Shown here: positions 57,327-64,000 of the stretch, piece by piece
How the letters are laid out: every line of letters starts with the position of its first letter
Position numbering within the stretch: position 1 is the first letter of the stretch
Assembly (NCBI GenBank): GCA_035949375.1
Contig: DASZIG010000129.1
Coordinates: 62,001 to 126,000, forward strand
Direction of reading: 5' to 3'
Source: Gp13-AA77 sp035949375
Lineage (GTDB): Bacteria; Acidobacteriota; Terriglobia; UBA7540
DNA length: 64,000 bases
Notes under the pieces: generated by a model
What the model was told of the DNA's origin: nothing
The model's input: only the letters and a program-made list of their open reading frames with translations
Databases searched by the model: none
Program-made: the position numbers and the translations under genes

Positions 57327-58529
57327 ATGAGGGAAGATTTGACAAGCCGGATTCTGATGGTAGCGGGCGAACGCTCGGGAGACCTGCACGGATCGGAACT
57401 CGCCGGCGCACTCAAGCAAATCCTGGACGGGGTCGAGGTTTGGGGTTGCGGCGGCGAGGCCATGCGCCAGGCCGGCGTTGACCTGGTGGCAGACCTCCGC
57501 GACTTCGCCATGGTCGGCATCACCGAGGTCGTGGCCGGCTTGCCGCGCGCCCGGCGGGCGTTCAATGCGCTCCTCCGCGCCGCCGACCGCCGCCGCCCGG
57601 AGCTCGCCGTCCTCATCGATGCGCCGTCGCTCAACCTGCGTCTGGCACGACGGCTCAAAGGGCGTGGCATACCAGTGGCCTATTACGTGAGTCCGCAGAT
57701 CTGGGCGTGGAAAAAGTGGCGGATGCGCCACCTGCAGAAACGCGTGGACAAGATGCTCTGCATCTTTGACTTCGAGGAGGAGATCTACCGGCGCGCCGGA
57801 GTGCCCGTGGAATACGTGGGACACCCCATGCTCGACCGGCCCGAGATCGCCGCACCGTCCTTGTCGCGCGACGCGTTCTTCGCTCGCGCTGGCCTCGATC
57901 CCACGCTTCCGCTGATCGCGCTGCTGCCCGGCAGTCGCGAAAGCGAGGTTCGCTACATTCTGCCTGGGCTGGTGGACGCCGCCCGGGCGCTGCGGAGGCG
58001 CGCCGGGGACAAACGCCCGCAGTTCGTGCTTCCGGTGGCGGCCACGCTCGACGCCGCCGGCATCGAGACCCGCCTCAGCGAAATGGGCGCCGGACGAGGA
58101 CTCATCACGGCGCTGACGGACGCGACGCACGACGCCCTGCGCTACGCCGACGCGGCCGTGGTCGCAAGCGGCACCGCCACACTCGAGGCCGCGCTGCTGG
58201 GATGTCCCATGGTCGTCGTCTACCGGCTGGCCCCGAGCACGGCCTTCCTGGCTCGCTTCATGATCGACGTGCCGCACTACAGCATCGTGAACCTGCTGGC
58301 ACGCAAACGCGCGGTTCCGGAACTTATCCAAGACGATTTCACAGGCGAGCGCGTGGCGGACGAAGTGGAGCGGCTGCTCGCGAGCCTTGAAGCCCGCGCC
58401 GGCATGCTGGCGGACTTTCACCGCGTCCGGGCGCGCCTCGGTCCGGGCGGGGCCGCGTTCCGCGCGGCGGGCGCCATAGCGAGGATGCTGCAGCCACAGT
58501 TGCGCTCGGAGGCTGCGCTGGCTCAGTGA
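57327..58529 (+). CDS. lpxB: Lipid-A-disaccharide synthase
   Basis: 400 aa from ATG 57327, where homology begins ('SRILMVAGERSGDLHGSELAGAL'); the frame opens at 57273. Family motifs: 'GCGGEAMRQAGVDLV', 'AMVGITEVV', 'VAYYVSPQIWAWKKWR', 'VEYVGHPMLD', 'LLPGSRESEV', 'ASGTATLEAALLGCPMVVVYR'. It condenses UDP-diacylglucosamine with lipid X at the inner face of the inner membrane, so the organism makes lipid A. Confidence 0.95.
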   Translation: MREDLTSRILMVAGERSGDLHGSELAGALKQILDGVEVWGCGGEAMRQAGVDLVADLRDFAMVGITEVVAGLPRARRAFNALLRAADRRRPELAVLIDAPSLNLRLARRLKGRGIPVAYYVSPQIWAWKKWRMRHLQKRVDKMLCIFDFEEEIYRRAGVPVEYVGHPMLDRPEIAAPSLSRDAFFARAGLDPTLPLIALLPGSRESEVRYILPGLVDAARALRRRAGDKRPQFVLPVAATLDAAGIETRLSEMGAGRGLITALTDATHDALRYADAAVVASGTATLEAALLGCPMVVVYRLAPSTAFLARFMIDVPHYSIVNLLARKRAVPELIQDDFTGERVADEVERLLASLEARAGMLADFHRVRARLGPGGAAFRAAGAIARMLQPQLRSEAALAQ

Positions 58530-58689
58530 CAAAATTATTTCGACCGTGAGCAACCGCTCCGGCTTGAAGATGATCAAAGATTGTAGCGGGGGCGAGTGGT
58601 CCTTGAAAGCAACAGAGTCTGAACAGTCCAGCAACCCCCTAGCTGGCCGCTTGTTCCGGGCTACTCGCTCCCTGAACGCTTCCACGGTT

Positions 58690-60723
58690 ATGTCACAGAC
58701 TGAGATTGCCCAAGCTGCTAGGCTGCTCGCGCCCCGGCCCCGCGCTTTCTTTCCGGCCGGCGCCGCGCTTTTGCTGCTGGCCTCGTGGCTCGCGCCGTCG
58801 TCGGCCGCGGGACAGGCTTCGCCTTCTTCGCGCTTCGCAGTGACGCACTACGCGATCAAGGCCACTCTGAGCCCGGCCAACCACGGCATCACCGCCTCCG
58901 CGCGAATCGACTTCGTACCCGAGAGCGACGTGAGCACTCTGAGCCTGAACCTTGCCAGCAGCCTTCAGGTGAAGACCGTAACCGACGGCGCCGGCCAGAA
59001 CGTGGTCTTCCACCAGGAAGGGCAGCAGTTGACCGTCGCCCTGAACGGCCCGCAAACGGGAGGGAAAACCAGTTCCTTCACCGTGGACTATGGGGGCACG
59101 CTGGCCTCAGCCGAGGGTAGCCCTGTTGAAGATCTCAAGCTCGCTTACGTAGCTCCGGAAGGATCTTACCTTCTTTATCCCGCCCATTGGTTCCCGGTCA
59201 ACGAGAACCCGCTCAACCGTTTCAGCGCCAGCATGTCGATCACTGTGCCGGCGGACGAGGTCGTGATCGCTTCGGGCAAAGCGGCGTCCCCGGTACGCAA
59301 CGGCGCGACGGTGACCTACACTTTCGACTACGAGAAGGGGTCATTCCCGGGCACCGTGATCGCCGGCAAGTATGCCGTGGCGCCGGCTACGGCCGTAGGC
59401 GCCGACATCACTCTTTACTTCAAACCGGGCCACGAGAAGATCGCCCAAAGCTATGGCGATGCCGCCGGGAAGATCTTCACGTTCTTCTCCGACAAGTTCG
59501 GCGCTCTTCAGGATCATCACCTGGCGCTGGTCGAAATCGATGACGACACGGTGGGCGGCTACTCGGCCCCGGGAATTGTGGCGCTGGCCTCGCGGACGCT
59601 GACCCAGTCGGTCAATGCGGAGCTTATGGCCCACGAAATCTCGCATCAGTGGTGGCGCTGCCTGGTAAGCCCGGCGACCGGCGACGACGCCTTCCTGGAT
59701 GAGGGGCTCGCCACGTACTCCTCCGCGCTCTGGGTGGAAGAATCCGCCGGGGAGTCGGCCTTCGAAACCACGATGCACAACGTCGAGGTTCAATCTCTGA
59801 GCCACGAAGAGGTGGCGCCCATCGCGCAGGCCTCGCACCTCCATGAGTTCACGCCCGAATTCCAGTCGATCGTCTTCGACAAGGGCGCCATGGTGTTCCA
59901 CATGCTTCGCTGGGTGATCGGCGACGACGCCTTTTGGAAAACGCTGCAGACCATGGCCGCGCAATACGCTTACAAGGAAGTTTCCACGGCTCAGTTTCAA
60001 AAGCTTGCTGAAGCATCGAGCAAGCAGCAGTTGACGTATTTCTTCGCGCAGTGGGTCGATTCCACCGGCGTGCCGCAATTCAAACGCACCTGGGCCGTCT
60101 ATCGGAAGCAGACCGGTTACCAGGTGGTGGGAAAGATCGAGCAGGACCTCGACATCTTCCGCATGCCCGTGGAGATCCGGGTGTACACCGAAGGGCGTAA
60201 GCCGACCACCGCGCGCGTGGATATGGTCGGCACCACCGCCGACTTCACCGTGGACACGCTCACGCGCCCGTTGCGGGTCGTCGTCGACCCCGCCAGCCGC
60301 TTGCTCAAGTACGATGACCAAGTCCGCGTTGAAGTGGAGATGGCCAAGGCCGATCAGCTTGTGCAGCAGCAGGCGTATCTCGAAGCCATCAAGCAGTACC
60401 AGCAGGTGCTCGAACTCAACAAGAACAGTTCGCTCGCCCATTACAGAATCGGCGAGAACTTGCTGCGAATGCGGAATTACAACGCCGCGGTGGAATCGTT
60501 TCGCGACTCTCTGAACGGTGATCTGCAACCGAAGTGGGTGGAAGTGTGGAGCCACTTGATGCTTGGCCGCATCTTTGACATTACCGGGCAGCGCGACCGC
60601 GCTCTGAACGAATACCAGCGCGCGCTTCAGACCAACGACAACACGCAGGGCGCAATCGACCTCGCCAACCAATACATCCAGAAACCCTATACCGACAACG
60701 CGCAAGTGAGCGAAGCGAAGTAG
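58690..60723 (+). CDS. Exported M1-family (gluzincin) aminopeptidase with C-terminal TPRs
   Basis: 677 aa from ATG 58690, which places a signal peptide at the start ('FFPAGAALLLLASWLAPSSAAGQ'); the frame is open to 58546. N-terminal beta-domain 'VTHYAIKATLSPANHGITASARIDF'. Zinc motif 'HEISHQWW' followed by Glu in 'FLDEGLATYSS' (HEXXH-x18-E). The exopeptidase motif GAMEN is not obvious: at the expected place 'VGGYSAPG' is found, so substrate mode is uncertain. After about residue 560 come two TPR-like units ('YLEAIKQYQQVLELNKNSSLAHYRIG'). Confidence 0.85.
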   Translation: MSQTEIAQAARLLAPRPRAFFPAGAALLLLASWLAPSSAAGQASPSSRFAVTHYAIKATLSPANHGITASARIDFVPESDVSTLSLNLASSLQVKTVTDGAGQNVVFHQEGQQLTVALNGPQTGGKTSSFTVDYGGTLASAEGSPVEDLKLAYVAPEGSYLLYPAHWFPVNENPLNRFSASMSITVPADEVVIASGKAASPVRNGATVTYTFDYEKGSFPGTVIAGKYAVAPATAVGADITLYFKPGHEKIAQSYGDAAGKIFTFFSDKFGALQDHHLALVEIDDDTVGGYSAPGIVALASRTLTQSVNAELMAHEISHQWWRCLVSPATGDDAFLDEGLATYSSALWVEESAGESAFETTMHNVEVQSLSHEEVAPIAQASHLHEFTPEFQSIVFDKGAMVFHMLRWVIGDDAFWKTLQTMAAQYAYKEVSTAQFQKLAEASSKQQLTYFFAQWVDSTGVPQFKRTWAVYRKQTGYQVVGKIEQDLDIFRMPVEIRVYTEGRKPTTARVDMVGTTADFTVDTLTRPLRVVVDPASRLLKYDDQVRVEVEMAKADQLVQQQAYLEAIKQYQQVLELNKNSSLAHYRIGENLLRMRNYNAAVESFRDSLNGDLQPKWVEVWSHLMLGRIFDITGQRDRALNEYQRALQTNDNTQGAIDLANQYIQKPYTDNAQVSEAK

Positions 60724-60761
60724 CCGCGTGCGGTCAGGATCGGAGAGGATGCCTCCGAATC

Positions 60762-61289
60762 TTAGTGCAGCGCGGACCGGGCGGTTAACTGCTGGTACGT
60801 GTCTTCGAAGGTCTTCAGAGTGGCATCGTCGTACAGCACGAAGTAGATCCTCTCGAGGCTGGTGCGCGTCTTGAGATGCTCGAGGGTTTCGGTGAGCATG
60901 ATGCGCGCGCACTCCGCCATGGGAAACCCGGCAACGCCGGTGCCGATAGCGGGAAAAGCGATGCTCTTGAGGCCCTTCTCCTCGGCCCGCTCCAGGCTGT
61001 TGCGGGTGGCGAGCCGCAGGGACTCGGCAGTGGTCCGGTCGCCCAGATGCATGCTGGCGGCGTGAATCACGTAAAGCGCCTTGAGCCGCCCGCCGGTGGT
61101 CACCGCCGCCCCGCCCAAGGCGATGGGCCCGATGGAATCGCACTCTTCCTGGATCAGCGGACCGCCCCGGGCGCGGATCGCGCCCGCCACGCCGGCGCCG
61201 AGCTGAAGGTCGGTGTTGGCCGCATTCACCACCGCGTCCACGTCCATGGCGGTGATGTCGCCCTTCAGGATGTGAATCCTCAAAATCAT
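60762..61289 (-). CDS. Macro-domain protein (ADP-ribose binding/hydrolysis)
   Basis: 175 aa, single macro domain: 'ILKGDITAMDVDAVVNAANTDLQLGAGVAGAI', 'ALYVIHAAS' and 'SIAFPAIGTGVAGFPMAECARIM'. This is the YmdB/MacroD-like class that removes ADP-ribose or binds its derivatives. It lies 52 bp downstream of the FAD subunit gene on the same strand; link to that enzyme unknown. Confidence 0.92.
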   Translation of the reverse strand: MILRIHILKGDITAMDVDAVVNAANTDLQLGAGVAGAIRARGGPLIQEECDSIGPIALGGAAVTTGGRLKALYVIHAASMHLGDRTTAESLRLATRNSLERAEEKGLKSIAFPAIGTGVAGFPMAECARIMLTETLEHLKTRTSLERIYFVLYDDATLKTFEDTYQQLTARSALH

Positions 61290-61341
61290 GGTCGATCCCG
61301 GAACCGACGGATTTCTGCTGTGCCGTCTGCCGCGGACCGCT

Positions 61342-62331
61342 TCAATTCGCGCCGCGCCATAGATCCGCGATCGCGCGCCGCACGAAAACCTGGATCATCT
61401 GCCGGCGATACTCCATGGTGGAGGCGGAGGTTTTCAAGGGCTTGCCTACCTTAGTAGCCTCTCGCGCGACTTCCTCGGCCAGGCCGGCGCTGTAACTGTG
61501 GCCCGACAGCAGTCCGGCGGCCGGCACCAGCCTCGGCCCCGGATTCACGGCCGTCAGTCCGATGCGCGCCGCCTCGCAGACGCCGTCCGCGCCCTTGCGC
61601 ATGACGACCGCCACGCCCGCCAGCGGGTAATCGATCGACTGCCGGATGCGCAGCTTGCGGTAAGCGCCGGACCATCCCGCGTTCGCCGCCGGCACGCGCA
61701 CCGCGGTCACGATCTCGTCCGTGGCCTTGGTCAGCCGCACCAGGCCATCGTTCACATACAGCCCGGCAAGTGGAATCTCGCGCCGTCCGCGCGGACCTGC
61801 CAGTTCCACCACGGCCTCGAGCGCCAGCAGGGCCGGCGCCGTGTCGCCCGAAAAGACCGCCCAGCAGGTGTCGCTGCCCGGAGCCACGTGGCAGACCGTG
61901 CCGTCCTTCTTGATACAACCGCCGAGCGAGCCGCGCCAGAACCCCGACTGATTGTAGTACAGGCAACGCGTGTCGAGACACACGTTGCCGCCGAGCGTTC
62001 CCATATTGCGCAGCGGCGGACTGGCGACGCTTTTGGCCGCCTCGCGCAGCACCGGAAATTCGCGGGCGATGACGGGCGAGCCGGCCAGGGCGGAGATTGT
62101 GGTCAGCGCTCCGATCTCGAGGCCACGCTCAGGGTCGAAGCGGATGAAATCGAGATCGCCCAGTCCTTTCAGGTCGAGGAGCACGCGCGGGCTGAAAAGG
62201 CCCTGCTTCATGCTGGGCAAAAGATCGGTTCCGCCCGCAATCATCTGGGCGTCAGCGCCATGGCGCTCAAACGCCGCCAGGGCTTCTTCCACCGTTCGGG
62301 GTCTCAACACGTTGAAGCTAGGCAAGCTCAT
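61342..62331 (-). CDS. 4-hydroxybenzoyl-CoA reductase-like FAD/[4Fe-4S] subunit (HcrB/HbaD-type)
   Basis: 329 aa, FAD-binding subunit of the xanthine dehydrogenase family: 'MIAGGTDLLPSMKQG', 'NMGTLGGNVCLDTRC'. Five cysteines in the following loop ('NVCLDTRC', 'GGCIKKDGTVC', 'SDTCWAV') correspond to the [4Fe-4S]-carrying insertion that distinguishes the beta subunit of 4-hydroxybenzoyl-CoA reductase from xanthine dehydrogenases. It starts 2 bp after the large-subunit stop. No separate [2Fe-2S] subunit gene is visible; it may lie upstream beyond the window. Confidence 0.86.
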   Translation of the reverse strand: MSLPSFNVLRPRTVEEALAAFERHGADAQMIAGGTDLLPSMKQGLFSPRVLLDLKGLGDLDFIRFDPERGLEIGALTTISALAGSPVIAREFPVLREAAKSVASPPLRNMGTLGGNVCLDTRCLYYNQSGFWRGSLGGCIKKDGTVCHVAPGSDTCWAVFSGDTAPALLALEAVVELAGPRGRREIPLAGLYVNDGLVRLTKATDEIVTAVRVPAANAGWSGAYRKLRIRQSIDYPLAGVAVVMRKGADGVCEAARIGLTAVNPGPRLVPAAGLLSGHSYSAGLAEEVAREATKVGKPLKTSASTMEYRRQMIQVFVRRAIADLWRGAN

Positions 62332-62333
62332 TT

Positions 62334-64000
62334 TCAGTTCTCAGTCTTGATGACTTGGGTTTCTGACTTCTTCTTTTCTGCAATCGCCTTCAGAATCTTC
62401 TCCGGCGTGATCGGCAAGGTATCGATCCACACTCCCACGGCGTCGTAGATCGCCTGGGTCACGGCCGGAATGGTGGCAGCGAGCGAACCCTCGCCCGCTT
62501 CCTTGGCCCCGAACGGACCCTCGGGATCGTTCGACTCCACGATGATCGCCTCAATCGGCGGCGACTCGAGCGTGGAGGCGCTGCGATACTCCAGCAGGCC
62601 CGGATTCATCAGCCGGCCATCGCGCCACATCATCTCTTCCTGCACCGCCTGACCGAGCCCCATCCAGACCGAGCCGATCACCTGGCCTTCGACGCAAATA
62701 GGATTGATCGCCTTGCCGCAATCGTGAGCCGCGATGAGGCGGTCGACGGTCACCTGGCCCGTCTCGGGATCAACCGTGACCTCGGCCGTCTGCGCGCAAT
62801 AGCTGTAAGCCGGCGACGGTCCCACACCCCCGCCCTTGAACTTGCCGCCGGTGGCCGCGTCGGGCGGACGGTAGCTGCCGGTGGCTTCGAGCGTTTGGCC
62901 GTCGCCCGCGGCGAGCCGGACCGCGTCTTCAAACGGCATTGCGATACGGCGATCATCGAGGCACATCACCTGGTTCCCCTCGATGGCGAGGTTTTCAGGA
63001 TTGGTCGCCATCTTGACGGCGGCCGCCGCGAGCACCTTGCCCTTTGCGTCCCGCGCCGCAGCGATAGCGGCGTTCCCCGCCATGAAGGTCACGCGGCTGG
63101 AATAGCTCCCGAGATCGATGGGCGTGCGCGCGGTATCCGCCGCCACGATCTTGACGCGATCGAGATCGACGCCCAGCTCAGCGGCCACCACCTGCACCTG
63201 AAGCGTGTCGGAGCCCTGGCCGATCTCGGAGGCTCCGGTGAAGATCGTCACCACTCCGTCGCGGTCAATGGACAAATTCACGGTGGTGTGGGGCGCGCCG
63301 GAGCGGATGATGGCGTTGGCGGCCCCGCTCACGTAGTGGCTGCCGGCGATGCCGATGCCTTTCCCGTAGGGAAGCTTTCCGTGCTTCTCACGCCATCCGG
63401 AGCGCTCCTCCACCTTGTCCAGGCATTCGGGAAATCCGTAGCTGAGCACGCGGAGCCCGTTCACCGTGATGCAGGGCGCCTTGAGCAAGTTCCGCCGCCG
63501 GATTTCCACCGGGTCAATGCCGAGCACCGAGGCCATGCGGTTCAACTGCTGCTCGAAGGCGAAGCGCGTATTCACCGTGCCGTGGCCGCGCATGGCCCCG
63601 CACGCCGGCTTGTTCGTCAGCACGCGGTAGCCGTCGAACTTCACGTTCGGAATCTCATACATCGCGTTCAGAAGCTGGCCGGAGTAGAGAATCGTGACCA
63701 CGCCGTAGCTGCAATACGCGCCCCCGTCCTGAATGATGCGCGCCTCGACGGCGGTCAGCCGGCCTTCGCGCGTGATGCCGGTTCTCAACTCCACGATCTG
63801 GCCCGGACGGCCGCGATGCGCGTAGAAGACCTCTTCGCGCGAGTAGGTGATCTTCACCGGCAGCAGGGCCTTGCGCGCAAGCACGGCGGCCGCCAGTTCC
63901 AAGGGAATCACTTCACTCTTGCCGCCGAATCCTCCGCCCACCAGCGGCTTGATCACGCGCACCTTTTCCTCAGGCATCTGCAGCGTGGATGCGAGGTTCA
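62334..64000 (-). CDS. Molybdopterin-binding large subunit, xanthine dehydrogenase family (HcrA-like), 5' truncated
   Basis: The frame continues off the window end, leaving the C-terminal about 555 residues. Moco-binding and catalytic motifs: 'VGGGFGGKSEV', 'ACGAMRGHGTVNTRFAFEQQLNRMA', 'GASEIGQGSDTLQVQVVAAELG', 'SVWMGLGQAVQEEMMW', and the active-site Glu region 'GAKEAGEGSLAATIPAVTQAIYDAVG'. It forms an operon with the HcrB-like gene, and the [4Fe-4S] loop there suggests an aryl-CoA dehydroxylase. Substrate is inference. Confidence 0.9.
   Translation of the reverse strand, partial: NLASTLQMPEEKVRVIKPLVGGGFGGKSEVIPLELAAAVLARKALLPVKITYSREEVFYAHRGRPGQIVELRTGITREGRLTAVEARIIQDGGAYCSYGVVTILYSGQLLNAMYEIPNVKFDGYRVLTNKPACGAMRGHGTVNTRFAFEQQLNRMASVLGIDPVEIRRRNLLKAPCITVNGLRVLSYGFPECLDKVEERSGWREKHGKLPYGKGIGIAGSHYVSGAANAIIRSGAPHTTVNLSIDRDGVVTIFTGASEIGQGSDTLQVQVVAAELGVDLDRVKIVAADTARTPIDLGSYSSRVTFMAGNAAIAAARDAKGKVLAAAAVKMATNPENLAIEGNQVMCLDDRRIAMPFEDAVRLAAGDGQTLEATGSYRPPDAATGGKFKGGGVGPSPAYSYCAQTAEVTVDPETGQVTVDRLIAAHDCGKAINPICVEGQVIGSVWMGLGQAVQEEMMWRDGRLMNPGLLEYRSASTLESPPIEAIIVESNDPEGPFGAKEAGEGSLAATIPAVTQAIYDAVGVWIDTLPITPEKILKAIAEKKKSETQVIKTEN

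Noticed and set aside
57204..58685. 493-codon frame opposite lpxB
   Set aside because: lpxB is certain on the plus strand; the reverse frame has no recognisable motif.
59341..61143. 600-codon open frame on the minus strand
   Set aside because: Antisense to the M1 peptidase and macro genes, no domain pattern, His/Arg/Val-rich composition typical of a GC-rich reverse frame.

Overview
The window looks like a chromosomal segment from a GC-rich Gram-negative bacterium, most probably an Acidobacteriota (inference from gene families, not from a marker gene). Supporting families are Oar-like TonB-dependent receptors with an N-terminal carboxypeptidase-regulatory domain, a winged-helix regulator fused to a membrane segment, TolB-like domain and TPRs, a FecR/DUF6600-type surface protein, a B-box zinc-finger membrane protein, a PEP-CTERM surface protein, lpxB (lipid A, hence an outer membrane) and S9, M28 and M1 secreted peptidases. 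I saw no rRNA, tRNA, CRISPR array, transposase or phage gene.

Layout. 1-12.9 kb: a truncated TonB-type receptor (minus), a wHTH-TolB-TPR regulator, a very large hybrid histidine kinase (plus) and a PEP-CTERM repeat protein (minus). 12.9-13.95 kb: mostly non-coding, with a palindromic repeat and an A-rich island. 13.95-17.7 kb: TPR protein, two small exported proteins and an SprT-like metalloprotease domain, tightly packed. 17.8-28.2 kb (minus): an orphan sugar-type binding lipoprotein and a complete MdtABC-TolC-like RND efflux operon (adaptor, two RND pumps, outer membrane factor). 28.8-35.4 kb: a FecR/DUF6600 protein closed by a hairpin, then an ECF sigma / anti-sigma operon continuing into B-box/LiaI-like, three tandem PspB-like, another LiaI-like and a LiaF/toastrack-like gene. 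35.5-50.9 kb: mostly housekeeping (aroA, DUF2007, Fur-family regulator, valS, ppk2, M28 and S9 peptidases, cupin, ilvE, recX, alaS), interspersed with several families of palindromic and 7-bp tandem repeats. 50.9-57.2 kb: a small zinc-ribbon gene, a second TonB-type receptor, a radical SAM/SPASM protein, and an ECF sigma paired with an anti-sigma fused to bactofilin-like repeats. 57.3-64 kb: lpxB, an M1-type aminopeptidase, a macro-domain protein, and the FAD/[4Fe-4S] and molybdopterin subunits of a 4-hydroxybenzoyl-CoA-reductase-like enzyme, the latter cut by the window end.

The most notable material: (i) the 30.8-35.4 kb operon, which reads like an ECF-controlled envelope-stress module built from Lia/Psp-type membrane parts; (ii) the anti-sigma/bactofilin fusion at 55-56.6 kb; (iii) a heptad-repeat palindrome that has entered the valS reading frame without breaking it; (iv) an unusual low-GC insertion in alaS plus duplicated elements in the alaS leader. 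All family assignments come from reading the translated sequence by eye; no database search was run.
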